From contig CM051460.1 in the NCBI GenBank assembly GCA_028095005.1, forward strand, positions 282,946,238 to 283,010,237: 64,000 nucleotides of DNA, written 5' to 3'. Shown here one piece after another: positions 23,376 to 34,807 of this stretch (positions within the stretch are counted from its first letter, which is position 1; each line of letters begins with the position of its first letter). This DNA is from Rhynchospora pubera (Eukaryota; Streptophyta; Magnoliopsida; Poales; Cyperaceae). The translations under genes and the position numbers were made by a program. The notes beneath the pieces were generated by a model that did not search any database, was not told the origin of the DNA, and worked only from the letters and a program-made list of their open reading frames with translations.

Positions 23376-25318
23376 TTAACCATAAAAACGATTTCCAAGG
23401 CGGCATTGAGGCTTGTCAGGCCATGTGACAGATACATTAACTTGACACATGCAGCATCTTCGATAGTCTTCATCTCTCGGTCACCTAAAATAGCAGTAAA
23501 TTCAAGCTTTTTTTTATTAGCTATTGGTTGATTTTGTGTGCCAGTGACACTACTTTGCCAGATGCTCACATAAATAGTGAGCGAAGAATCGATTGGATGT
23601 ACAGTTTTGAATCTTGCAAGAGGAAGTTGTGCAATCCTGTCCTTGCAACCACTAATACTGATGCTAACTCCGTCAAAATTCAGATCCGCTGCCGAGCGAC
23701 ACATGGTGTAGCGCGGCATGCTGGCCGTCTGATCGAGATCTAATGGACAAGGGAGCTCCGTGCATGTAACCTAGATTGATAGTCCCGTAAAAAATTAACC
23801 GTCCGATCAAGATCAGACGGCTCGTACGTGCGCTACACCATTTGTCGCGCAACAGCGAATCGGGATTGAACTCTGTCACCCTTATCCCTTTTAAATAAGA
23901 AGCTAGTACCCTTTTCCCCAAGCTTAGAATTTTGCGCAGTTATCGATCCATGAGCTGTTGCCGAGGAGAATTGACAGTCAATGAGTGTTACGTCTATGCA
24001 AGCCTCTATGCCATACATATAAATTATAAACAGCAAAGTTAACTTCTATTTCGCCGAATTGGGTTGGTACCCTCCTGTTCAAGAGCGTGTCAAATATCTC
24101 TTGGAAATAAATGTCCCAGATAGGACCACCAGAATCAATTTCCTCGAACTGATTACCACAAGCTTGATAGCTAAATAATTGGGGAACGATAAATGTAAAA
24201 TCAGACGGCATTGTGGTTATATCAGGGCCCCTAAGCTTGACAGAACCCTGAAAGCAATGAAACAAACAATTGCACGTAAGTGTCAGATTTGGCATCTATA
24301 GAATAGCTAGGTAGAATATATAAATTCCAAAGACTCGATATGCATAAGGTCAAGATATAAACATAGCAAGATACATAAATTCCATTAAAAATACACATAT
24401 GACATATATATATATAATAATATAATAAATAAATAAAATGAAAGAAAGATATATCTGCTACTTAACATCTCAATCTTATCCAACAAAAAGTTATTTAAGT
24501 TGACTAAAATTTACCTCATCATCAGTATATAGGGGATCCCCGTATTTCCTGCTGAAGATGACATAGGCAATAGGCAGCCATACATATTTTCCTTGTCATC
24601 CTTCCTGAAATGAACAAATCTGACTGAGAAGACCTCCAAAAATCTCCGTAGTATATGTATAACCTTAGGCTGGTTGTTCAGTTGCTTGTCCTCGAGCAAA
24701 GGTAATCTGCTAAGAATTTGTACTAGGTTATGAACTAAGTAATAAAAAAATTATTAGAAGTGGCTGATTTAGAATTATAATATTATCTTTGAGAAAGTAT
24801 ATGTACATTCGCTCTCTTTTCACTCCAAATAACTGATGCATGGAAGTAGAATAACCATTGATGGCTAGGTTAGTTAGAGATGACTATGGCATCCAAATGG
24901 CTAAGCTGCCCGGATGCTTCATTTTTATCATTCTTATTTATTGTTTCTTTTTGTTGTTCAATTTTGAAAAGAAAAGGAATAGCTGGTTTATTTACATATA
25001 ATACATCCTGGTCAATTTGATCGTCGTGAAAATTTGTAAATACATCGCGCATCCATGAAAAGGGATAACAATACAGTAAAGCTTAAAGGATTTTCTGACT
25101 AACTAGAGTGATAACATATGAAACTGGGGCCTGCCGGAGGAGGAAAGAGTAAAGAAAAGACCTGGTGTGCACGTCTTGGTCCAGAAGACGAGGCACTTTG
25201 GAGAACTCGTTAGCAACTTCAGTCGCACTGGGAGTGGGACTGTGGGAGTGCTTGCTTGAGTAGGCTCAGGATCCGCTTCCCCCGCTAGCGCTAGGCCTTC
25301 CGTTTCCATGGAATCCAA
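23376..25318 (-). pseudogene. A3: broken DUF6598-like gene
   Basis: All three exons can be traced on the minus strand: 25318-25162, 24709-24515 and 24247-23376. Exon 1 has an 8-bp gain against A1 in the CACTCC-rich stretch, which throws the frame. Exon 2 lacks 16 bp after the MYGCLL codons compared with A2, and exon 3 has a small insertion after FAVY. A 194-bp MITE sits in exon 3 at 23676-23869. The remaining frames still show LEVFSVRFV, GSVKLRGPDI and VHPIDSSLTIY, very close to A2. It cannot make the full protein. Its partner B3 across the 276-bp promoter is intact. Confidence 0.85.
23676..23869. mobile_element. MITE inserted in exon 3 of A3 (Mutator-like, 9-bp duplication)
   Basis: The empty site in A2 reads GACTCCGTCACCC. 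Here ACTCCGTCA and ACTCTGTCA flank a 194-bp insert. The ends are imperfect inverted repeats: CCGCTGCCGAGCGACACATG on the left and, on the other strand, CGCTGTTGCGCGACAAATGG on the right, both followed by TGTAGCG. The 9-bp duplication fits a Mutator-type MITE. Confidence 0.8.
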
Positions 25319-25594
25319 ACGCTGCTAGAAGAGAGAGAGGGAGAGGGAGAGGGAGAGGGAGAGGGAGAGAAGGTTTTCGTAGCTTCTCCAAACTAAGTAC
25401 ATGTACCGATGTACGTTGGGCCCAATTTGATTTTATAAGTTAAGTGGGCCCCAATCACTGACGGGCCACGATCTAGGGTGGGATAGCAATTAGCAATGAA
25501 CTAATAAATAAAAAATATTTTAGTTTATAACTTTATATCTCTCGAACTCCAAGTCGAAGAAGACCACGGCGCGTTTAGGGCGGAGCAATCAGCA
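25319..25594. promoter_or_regulatory. Shared divergent promoter of A3 (broken) and B3
   Basis: 276 bp between ATGs. The conserved block is at about 25416-25490, with GGGCCCAATTTGATTTTATA, AAGTGGGCCCC, GGGCCACGAT and GGGATAGCAAT. A GGGAGA tandem run at about 25336-25370 lies in the A3 5' UTR. The block is kept although A3 no longer encodes a protein. Confidence 0.6.
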
Positions 25595-26853
25595 ATGGAA
25601 ACTGGAGAAGCACCCGCACCCCCACCCCCACCCCCACCCCCACCGCAGTCGTCCTCGTACGTCTCATAAGTAACTAACTCAATTCTGTTTTTCCTTTCTC
25701 TGTTTTTTATCTCATCATCTCATCTCATCGAAAGGGCAGCCAGAGCCGGACGCGTGCTCGGATACAGGTGTTTTCAGCCGTGCTTGAGAACAAGATACAT
25801 CCGAAATCTGTGACATTGGGTCACGAACGCTACTATGGCGTTCTTCTACTCCGCAGCTTAAACCACAATTTTTCCATCTTTGATTCCAAGGTTTTAGAGT
25901 CTCACCAAGTTAATCCAGAGGTAAAAATCAGACCTCCTCTGTTTCTCTACCCCTAGAATTGAGTGATTACTAAAAGCTCCCTCCCTGTCTCCCAGAAATT
26001 CAACTGGTTTACCAGAAACTATCTGAATGAATGAAGCACTTTACAGACACAAATTTTATCTAACCCTGACTTTTCTCAAGTATTTTAGTTGAATCAGTCT
26101 GTCAGTCAAATTTTGTTTCAGATTAATTAATACTGATGTAATGTAATGTAATGTTAGTTATGTAATTATCTTTCTTTCGATTATTTCTCATAGGGCCTTC
26201 TCACTCTAACCGACCCAAATTATATGGGTGCTGTTCTCAGCATTCCAGTGGAGGATGAAGTACTCATACTTCCTTGGCTTATCGATGTATATGCAACTTT
26301 GAGTTTTATGGATAACACTCAACATGATCTGTGGAAAGCTCATCTGGATGGCATGGACAAGCTCATCTGCAGAACCATCAAGTGCTTTTCTCATGACGAC
26401 TACAATTTGCATGTGACTTTTGCAGTTTATCATGACCCCGTGGAGACTCATTTGGATGTTTATTTTGTTGGCCTTGATTCTGTTGAAGTAGGTGCTCTCC
26501 TTCGGGTTCATGGGACAGTAACTACATCAAATAGTGTTCTCCCTGCCAATTCTATGTCTGAGACTATTCTCTTCCACAAATCGAGCGGAGAGTTCGTCAG
26601 TCTCGAACCTGGCAAGTCTGTCCCTCTCCCTCTGTCAAGAAGGATGACAGTGCTTCCGCGTCAATCCACCTTGCGTGTTCATGTCAACATAGAAGTATGC
26701 GTTGGATATGAGGCTGAGTTCGGCATCAAAGAGACACTAGAGTTCAATCCAAGTTCAGTCGACTGTGCTGAAGAGTTCATTATTGTTCCCAACCATGGTA
26801 CGTTGTTAGTGAAGGCCACTTGGGTGGAGTGTGAAGATAGCCTACTGATCTAG
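25595..26853 (+). CDS. B3: DUF6598-like protein, 300 aa, three exons
   Basis: Proposed exons are 25595-25656, 25740-25920 and 26194-26853, with phases 2 and 0 and no stop. Exon 1 holds a (CCCCCA)n run that encodes an uninterrupted proline stretch longer than in B2 and B4; the length change is a multiple of three. Exon 2 has RARIQVFSAVLE, YYGVLLL and FSIFDSKVLE. Exon 3 starts GLLTLTDPNYMG and has LPLSRRMTVLPRQS, VCVGYEAEFGIKETLEF and LLVKATWVECED. It is the longest B protein and very close to B4. Confidence 0.83.
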
Positions 26854-26941
26854 TATCGGTCTCATGCATGATTTAATTAACTATAGTTATTTTTAACGTA
26901 TGCATGGTTACACTAGACATTTGGTTGTTTCTGTGTATTAT

Positions 26942-27345
26942 AATGAATGAAAGAATAATAAAAGAGGTTGAAATTCTCTCTCTTTTTAAGTTTTAACATC
27001 AAAATGGTCAATAGTAGGTCCTGCGGTGGGTGATATATGTACTGGCTCAAGTGGCAGGGCAGCAACATACTTCATATTTATGAATCTAATTTTCCTTTAT
27101 TAAAAGGAAATATGGAAAATAATAGATGGGCTATTTATTTATACTAGCGACAGTATAGTAAACGTTAATTTGATGAGCATAACAAAGGGGAAAAAAAAAA
27201 GAACACAACCATGACCATGACAGATACAAGCGACACTAAATTAGAATAAAGCTTTTGTGACTAATTAGTGTGATAACACTACAAACAGGTAGGTATTGGA
27301 GGGAGAAAGGGGAGAGAAAGAGAGAAAAAGAAGGAATTAAGCTTT
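26942..27345 (-). pseudogene. Relic intron 1 of an A5-type gene
   Basis: This stretch is closely related to 42776-43220, which is intron 1 of A5. Shared runs include ATAATAAAAGAGGTTGAAAT, TACTGGCTCAAGTGGCAGGG and CTATTT followed by ATACTAGCGACAGTA. At 27345 the match stops exactly where the A5 exon 1 donor would lie, and no exon 1, 2 or 3 is found on either side. A whole A gene next to B3 seems to have been lost except for this intron. Confidence 0.7.
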
Positions 27346-27552
27346 TCGCAATATTCTAGAGTTTCTCAGTAAGGAAGATAACGTCCATTTTAATATTTTC
27401 GCAATATTTGCAAATCCCATCCAAATATTGGGGATAACTATGATGGAAGAGTGAATGTCAATGCTAATTGAGAAATTTGTCCCCGTCCAAAGTAAGCTTC
27501 CCAAGTTCCAATATGAGATCACAATTTATTAAAATGCATATATTGGGATCAA

Positions 27553-28058
27553 ATGTTATGGAAACGTACATTTCAATGCAAATTAGCAAAATTTACCCTA
27601 TCTCAGGTTAACTTCTCCCAGTATCGCATGATAAAATACTGTGCATATTCCATACTTAGGTCTCCTCTGTCACACAAGTGCCCGGATAGAGTTTCCTTTC
27701 AAAGCCTTACTGATAAAATTGTCAACAAACTAGCAGGATGGAAATGTGGGCTAATTTCAAGAGCAGGTTGTGTGATTTTAGCTTCCTTCGTTCTTTCCAC
27801 GATTCCAATTTTCTTCATGTCAGTGTTTAAGTAGTTGCCAAAGTGGGTTGTAAATGCAATTGATAGAATTAGACAGCAATTTAGGATAGACTTTGGAGAG
27901 GTAATGGCTCAGGGAGTTCAGGGGTCAATCTATTAGACTTTGGAGAGGTAATGGCTCAGGGAGTTCAGGGGTCAATCTATTAGCCTGGGATAGAGTTTGC
28001 TTGCCGAGATAGAATGGCGGTTTTAGATTGCTGAATCTCAGCCTTCATAAAATGTTTT
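27553..28058 (+). mobile_element. LINE remnant, left part (split by later insertions)
   Basis: The plus-strand frame reads LTDKIVNKLAGWKCGLISRA, then STIPIFFMSVFK, then after frame changes NLLAWDRVCLP. These are C-terminal reverse transcriptase motifs of L1-type elements. A 47-bp tandem duplication (27889-27982) is absent in the copy at 17780-18500. The right part continues at 33957. Confidence 0.75.
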
Positions 28059-28661
28059 GGAAAAATTAGATACATGCCACTCTAAAACTTAAAAATTAGA
28101 AAAATGCCACCTTAAAATTGACTCTTAGATTATTGCCACCCTAAATTCAATATACTTAGATAATTGCCACAAATATACTGTATTTTGAATTGTATTTTAT
28201 GATCTCCTAGTTATGCCCTTCATCCCTACCATTTGAGGAAAAAAAAAAAAGCGGCCCATTCCCTCCTAATCTTTCGATCCTCTCTCTCTCAAAAATCGTA
28301 AGCTTGCGACTCATGATATTTTTTACACAACTTTCTTCTTGCTTGTGCCAGAATAGCCCTCTGTATTATTCACGTTTTATTCATACTAAATAGAATGATT
28401 TATAATAGACGTCAATAGACCTTTAGCATAAGTAGCAGCTACTTCGATATTGTAAGAATCTGACACATCAATTTCTTTTTTTAAAAAAAGGCTATGAAAA
28501 TTACCAATTAGATAGCACCTAAAGGAAGTTAGAATGATGGCACATTCAATTTAGCATTCCCTTCCGTTAAGCTTTTGATTAATGATTCGACTGATGAAAT
28601 TGAAATTACGAGTATGAGGCAACCATTAACCCTTTTGAAAAATGTCAGATCCCAAAGTAGT

Positions 28662-28934
28662 GTTGGGTCCCTTCTCATTTAGCTCATTTAGCTTTCCTTT
28701 ATGTCATTTGTGTAATAATAATACTTTATAGGGTTTGTTTGTAAATTGTTAACATTTGACTAATAAAAGGGAAAATGAAAATCGGGGCTTTTATGCACCC
28801 CACCAAAAATCTTGTTTTTCTCTCTGGCTCCCGAGCGTAGCCCCTGTGCACGAAACAGAAACTCATCCCCTCTTTCTCTTTGACCTCTCTGTACCACATC
28901 GGTACCACTCTTCCTCTCCTCTCTACTCTCAACA
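28662..28934 (+). mobile_element. 5' LTR of a Ty1/copia retrotransposon (273 bp)
   Basis: It begins TGTTGGGTCCC and ends CTCTCAACA. It differs from the 3' LTR at about four positions, one of them a single-base indel. It is preceded by AGTAG (28657-28661), repeated directly after the 3' LTR. The promoter and start of the genomic RNA should lie here. Confidence 0.93.
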
Positions 28935-28936
28935 AC

Positions 28937-28947
28937 TGGTATCAGAG
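28937..28947 (+). other. Primer-binding site of the copia element
   Basis: TGGTATCAGAG lies two bases after the 5' LTR. It is complementary in type to the 3' end of initiator tRNA-Met. Confidence 0.9.
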
Positions 28948-29167
28948 ACAAGTTCGTCGCCGCTAAGTCGCTGTTGCGGAAACCCTAGCCGTCGAGTCAC
29001 CGCCGTCAAACCCTAGCCGCTGCCGAGCCGCAGCCGTTGATCACCTCCGTTTCCGACATCGATCGGGTTGTTGCCGTCGAGTCGCGAGTGGCCGTTACTA
29101 CGCCGTATTGAGGTGATGTTCTCTTTGACCGGTGTATTGCATTTGGGATTTAGGGTTTGTGTCTAAA

Positions 29168-32100
29168 ATGGAAGAGAGCAATAGTGGTACCATGGTTAAG
29201 TTTACATCTTCCAATTACTCCATTTGGAAGTCTCGTATGGAAGATTTGTTGTATTGCAAGGATGCATATGAACCCCTTTCGGGTACCAAACCCGCTAATA
29301 CCACCGATGATGTTTGGAAAGTGTCTAATAGGAAGACAATAGCCATAATTAGACAATGGGTTGATGATTCCGTCTATCACCATATCTCATCCGAAACCGA
29401 TGCCAAGGTGTTGTGGGAAAAGCTTGAAAACTTGTATGAGCGCAAGACCGCTCAAAATAAGGCCTTCTATATTAGAAAATTGGTAAACATGAAATACCAA
29501 GAAGGTTCCTCGGTATTGGATCATTTGAGTCGGTTCCAAGATTGTGTGAACCGTTTATCTACCATGAAAATGGCGTTGGATGAGGAGTTGCAAGCATTGA
29601 TTTTGTTGAGTTCCTTACCCGATAGTTGGGAGACTTTAGTGGTGTCATTGAGTAATTCGGCACCCGATGGTGTTGTGACCCTAGCCATGGTTAAAGATAG
29701 CATGCTCAATGAGGAGTTGAGGCGTAAGGAGTTGGGGATCACTAGTGAGTCTTCGGCTCTTGTCACCGAAAATCATGGAAGGAGTACTCAAAGGAATGCT
29801 TATGGTGATGATGATAGGGATAAGTCAAAGGGGAGGTCCAAGTCAAGAAAGGGGATTACATGCTATTATTGCAAAAAGCCCGGCCACAAGAGAAGTGAAT
29901 GCCGGAAGTTGAAAGCCAAGAATGATGGCTCCAAAAGAGATCAATCTAGGGGAAGAAGAGAAGATGATGAGAAAGAAAGTACCACCGCAATTGTTACAAA
30001 TGATGAAGTATTTATAGCTTGTGATGAGGGTTTTGTGAACCTTACTAGTCAAGACTCCACTTGGGTGGTTGATTCCGCCGCCTCATTCCATGTCACATCT
30101 AGACGTGACTTGTTCACTTCCTACAAGGAAGGTGATTTTGGTGTTGTTAGAATGGGGAATGATGGAGTTTGCAAAATCTTTGGCATTGGAGATGTTTGTG
30201 TGGAGACTAGTTTAGGATGCAAGCTTACTCTCAAGAATGTTCGGCATGTGCCGGATATGAGGCTTCATTTAATTTCGGTGGGTGCCCTTGATGATGAGGG
30301 GTATCAAAGTTGCTTCCTTGGTGGGAAGTGGAAGTTGTTGAAGGGTCATTTAGTTGTTGCTCGAGGAACCAAATCTGGTTCGCTCTATGTTACTCAAGTA
30401 AAGGTGTGTGGTGAGGTGAATGCCGCCGAGTGTAACTCAACCGATTTGTGGCATTTGAGGTTGGGTCACATGAGTGAGAAGGGCATTGAGATTCTTTCTA
30501 AAAGGAAGTATGTGCCTATTGATGGTACTTCACTTACCTCATGCACACATTGTTTGGCGGGCAAACAACATCGTGTAGCCTTCAAGAGAAATCCAACAAG
30601 TAAGAGGCCGGATGTGCTTGATTTAGTTCACACCGATCTATGTTCTATGGGAGATAGAACTCTTGGCGGCGCTCTTTACTTTGTTACTTTTGTGGATGAT
30701 CATTCAAGAAAGTTGTGGGCATATTCTTTAAAGACGAAGGATCAAGTGTTGGAAGTGTTCAAGCAATGGGTTGTGGAAGTTGAAAGAGAGACCGGTCGGA
30801 AGTTGAAGTGCATCCGATCGGATAATGGAGGAGAATACCGTGGTCCGTTTGAGTTGTTTTGCAAGACCAATGGTATTAAACTTGAGAAGACCGTGCCCAA
30901 AACTCCACAACAAAATGGTGTGGCCGAGAGGATGAATCGCACCATTTGTGAGAGAATTCGTTTTATGCTCTCTCATTCCAAGCTTTCCAAAGGCTTTTGG
31001 GGTGAAGCTTTGAACACCGCGGTTCATTTGATCAACCGCTCTCCTTCGCATGCATTGGATGGTGACATACCCGAAAGGGTTTGGTAAGATAAAGATATTT
31101 CTTATGACCATCTAAGAGTGTTTGGTTGTAGGGCTTTTGTGCATATACCCAAGGATGAAAGGTCAAAGCTTGATAGCAAGACTAAAGAGTGTGTTTTCTT
31201 GGGGTATGAAAATGGTGAGTTTGGATATAGGTTGTGGGATCCAATTGAAAAGAAGTTAGTGAGAAGTCGAGATGTGGTGTTCTTTGAACAAGAAACCATT
31301 GAAAATTTGAGCAACCTCGATAAGGCCAAAACCGCTTCAAGTAGCCATGTTGACCTAACTCCTATTTCAAGAAACAACCTAAGAACCGAAATCAATCACC
31401 CAAATCCTAGCCAATCAACCGAAACCAATGTCCCACAAAATGAAGAGAATGATTCTCAAACCGAAACCTCTTCAAGTGATAGTTCTCAAGTGCAAGAACT
31501 AAGGAGGTCAAGTCGAGAAAGACGGGTTAATACAAGGTACTCTTCTAATGAGTTTGTGTTACTTGTAGATGGTGGTGAGCCCGAATGTTATGAAGAAGCC
31601 ATGTTGTCGGAGCACAAAAATAAGTGGTTGGAAGCCATGCAAGATGAGATGAAATCCTTGCATGAGAACAACACTTTTGAATTGGTGAAGTTGCCAAAAG
31701 GCAAGAAAGTGCTCAAGAACAAATGGGTGTATCGTGTGAAATCCGAGGGTCAAGAGGCAAAGCCAAGATATAAAGCTCGGCTAGTTGTGAAAGAATTTGA
31801 CCAAAAGAAGGGAATTGATTTTGAAGAAATCTTTTCGCCGGTGGTCAAGATGTCCTCAATTCGAGTTGTGCTCGGTTTGGCCGCTAGTTTGAATTTGGAG
31901 ATTGAGCAACTAGATGTCAAAACCGCATTCCTCCATGGCGATTTGGATGAGGAGCTCTACATGAAACAACCGGAAGGGTTTGTTACAAAAGGGCAAGAGC
32001 ACTTGGTTTGCAAATTGAGGAGGAGCCTCTATGGCTTGAAACAAGCACCTCGGAATTGGTATAAAAGGTTTGAATCTTTTATGTGTGACAACGACTTTGA

Positions 32101-33145
32101 GAGAATCATCTCGGATAATTGTGTTTTTGTGAAGAAATTTTCTAATGGTGATTTCATTATTCTCTTGCTCTATGTTGACGACATGTTGGTCGTTGGAAGG
32201 GATTTAGAAAAGATCAAAGAGTTGAAAGAGAGTCTTGGAAAAGAATTTGCCATGAAAGACTTGGGTTCGGCAAAGCAAATTCTTGGCATGAAAATCACTA
32301 GAGATCGTGGAGAACACAAGCTTTGGTTGTCACAAGAGAAGTACATTGAGAAGGTACTTGAAAGATTCAACATGAGCAAGTGTAAACCGGTTTCCTCTCC
32401 TCTTGCTAACCATTTTAGGTTGTCACGTAATGGTTGTCCTAAGAGTGGCAAGGAGAAGGAGGAGATGAGAGATGTACCATATGCATCGGTTGTTGGCTCT
32501 TTGATGTATGCTATGGTGTGCACAAGACCGGATATTGCTCAAGCGGTTGGTGTGGTAAGTCGTTTTCTTTCTAACCCCGGCAAAGAGCATTGGAATGCCG
32601 TCAAGTGGATACTTTGGTATTTGAGGGGTACAACCAACCGTTGTCTTTGTTTTGGTGGCAAGAACCCAACTTTAGTGGCATATACGGATGCCGATTGGGC
32701 CGGTGACATAGACTCGAGGAAGTCTACATCCGGTTATTTGGTATGTTTTGGAAATGGAGCCGTGTCATGGCAATCTAAGTTGCAAAAATGCATTGCACTC
32801 TCCACTACCGAGGCCGAGTACATAGCCATTACGGAGGCATGCAAGGAGGTAATTTGGTTGAAGAAGTTCTTGCATGAGCTAGGCGTTCGGCAAGAGAGGT
32901 ATGTGTTGTTTTGTGATAGTCAAAGTGCAATTCATTTGAGCAAGAATCCGACATTTCACTCTAAGTCCAAGCATATAGATTTGAGGTATCATTGGATCCG
33001 CGATGTGCTTGAGAAGAAGAAATTGGTGTTGGAGAAGATCCACACAAGCGAGAATGGGTCGGATATGTTGACGAAGCCGGTACCGTCTTTGAAGCTTGAA
33101 GCTTGTTGTGAAAAGGCGGGTTTAGTTGATGGATGCGCTCCATGA
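29168..33145 (+). pseudogene. Copia gag-pol polyprotein with one internal stop codon
   Basis: One frame of 1,326 codons starts at ATG 29168 (MEESNSG) and ends at 33145, broken only by a TAA at 31085-31087. In order it has a gag region; a CCHC zinc knuckle (CYYCKKPGHKRSEC, at about 29871); an aspartic protease with DSAAS; integrase with an HHCC domain and catalytic D, D and E (TDL, VDDHS and the NGVAERMN region); reverse transcriptase with YVDD at 32171-32182; and RNase H with YTDADWAG and STTEAEY. The stop lies between the integrase core and the conserved segment SYDHLRVFGC. There is no frameshift, so a single substitution is the likely cause. A downstream restart or readthrough cannot be judged from sequence. 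Confidence 0.92.
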
Positions 33146-33161
33146 GTCGGGAGGAGGAGTT

Positions 33162-33435
33162 TGTTGGGTCCCTTCTCATTTAGCCCATTTAGCTTTCCTT
33201 TATGTCATTTGTGTAATAATAATACTTTATAGGGTTTGTTTGTAAATTGTTAACATTTGACTAATAAAAGGGAAAATGAAAATCGGGGCTTTTATGCACT
33301 CCACCAAAAATCTTGTTTTTCTCTCTGGCTCCCGAGCGTAGCCCCTGTGCACGAAACAGAAACTCATCCCCTCTCTTTCTTTGACCTCTCTGTACCACAT
33401 CGGTACCACTCTTCCTCTCCTCTCTACTCTCAACA
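33162..33435 (+). mobile_element. 3' LTR of the copia element (274 bp)
   Basis: It begins TGTTGGGTCCC after the purine tract and ends CTCTCAACA, followed by the duplication AGTAG at 33436-33440. Confidence 0.93.
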
Positions 33436-33956
33436 AGTAGGGACAAAAATTACAAGAAACCAAAAATATTTACTCCGATGCATTGAATAAAAAGAATACT
33501 AAACGTAACTGATGCGCTCATGCATTGGAAAATATCCAAATAAATCAACCATTTTTTTCGTGATTTTGTTGGTCTTTAGAGCATATATCTAATGTTTCCC
33601 GTGCTCAAAGGAAGAATATACTTTACGTTTATAATTTTAGAGACAAAGGTTCAATTTGAATGGACAGTTAGATTGAGCGAGAAAAAGAAAAAGGTTGGGA
33701 GTTAGAACAGAGAAGAGAAGAGAGGTTAAGAAGAAGTGAAGAACCACTAAAATCAGACCAGTTTTTTTTCAAATGGTAGAGATGAAGGAATAAATGGTAG
33801 ATCTTAAAATACAATTCAAAATACAGTATATTTGTGGCAAATATCTAAGTATGTTGAGTTTAGGGTGGCAATAATCTAAGAGTCAATTTTAAGGTGGCAT
33901 TTTTATAATTTAAAGTTTTAGAGTGGCATATATCCAATTTCCCCATCTAATGTTTT

Positions 33957-34400
33957 CCTGTTAATGAGATGGCTTTGGCGAATCTACAAATCACCCAACT
34001 CACAGTGGGCTTCTATCACTCGACCTCATAGGAACATCTCTCCATCACATGTAATTCCTAGATGACATGAACTTATTCCTGCTCCAATAACTTTTATACA
34101 ATCCAGTTCTTTTGATACTGCCCAGCATTTCAAGTTCTCAGTTGGTCAAGACAAATTGATTTGGAAATGGAATAGCAATAGTCAGTATTCTGCAGCTTCT
34201 ATTTATAGGCAGCTTGGTACAGCTGGAAAAACTGTTTTCCATTTAAAGAATTTCTGGTCCTACAAGCTATCTTTAACAATCAAGTTTTATAAAATGGAAA
34301 AGCTGCCTTATTTATAAATTTACTAATGCATGACCTAGGGAGGCTGTGCTTCAATGGATTGTCCACGAGGCTACTTTATTTATGAAAATTTGTTAAGTGT
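33957..34400 (+). mobile_element. LINE remnant, right part
   Basis: This continues the fragment that ends at 28058. Frames read WLWRIYKSPNSQW and later GQDKLIWKWNSNSQYSAAS then FWSYKLSLTIKFYKMEKLP, which resembles the zinc-binding region after the reverse transcriptase in plant LINEs. Stops interrupt it. It joins DNA equivalent to the 3' flank of A2 (CCACGAGGCTACTTTATTTA), as does the copy near 18460. Confidence 0.72.
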
Positions 34401-34807
34401 ATTTATATTTTCCGTTATTTTTTCCTGTTATTGGTTTTCGTAATTAGATACTAAAAAAAAAAGTTAATACATAAAATAAAAAACATAATTTTCAAATGCC
34501 TAGCACCTTTAACTTCATGTCTGATAGCAAGAAAAAAAACCCTAACCCAAAGTCAAACACATTCGAAAATCAGCACTTTATATTCTGACCAAAAGTAATA
34601 TATAGTAAAATAATAAAAGCCATGCACTTACAACAACATCATGCAACTAAATTCAAACTTATAGTAAGATAACATAACATAGCATAAAACCATCACAATC
34701 TCTTCACAAACACCAGAACATCATCAATTTTACAACGAGACGAAAGACGATGAACACGAGGTTCCTAGTGAGGTGACCACTGTTGTTTTTAATTATATAT
34801 ACTAAAC

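Larger units (their letters stand above)
28662..33435 (+). mobile_element. Complete Ty1/copia retrotransposon, 4.77 kb, recent
   Basis: Two near-identical LTRs (28662-28934 and 33162-33435), the 5-bp target duplication AGTAG at both ends, a tRNA-Met-type primer-binding site at 28937 (TGGTATCAGAG) and a purine-rich tract (GGGAGGAGGAG) just before the 3' LTR define a complete element. The domain order gag, protease, integrase, reverse transcriptase, RNase H is that of Ty1/copia, and the style is that of the Tnt1-related group. It is inserted in the Mutator-like element at 28059-33947. The low LTR divergence implies recent insertion. One in-frame stop interrupts its gene. Confidence 0.95.
28059..33947. 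mobile_element. Mutator-like element with ~145-bp terminal repeats, split by a copia insertion
   Basis: The left end GGAAAAATTAGATACATGCC and about 145 bp after it match the reverse complement of the right end (33800-33947), including ATGCCACTCTAAAACTT, TGACTCTTAGATTATTGCCA and ATACTGTATTTTGAATTGTA. The flanks AAATGTTTT (28050-28058) and TAATGTTTT (33948-33956) differ at one base and correspond to one site in the uninterrupted LINE copy near 18031. Without the copia element the unit is about 1.1 kb and has no coding region, so it is non-autonomous. Confidence 0.8.
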
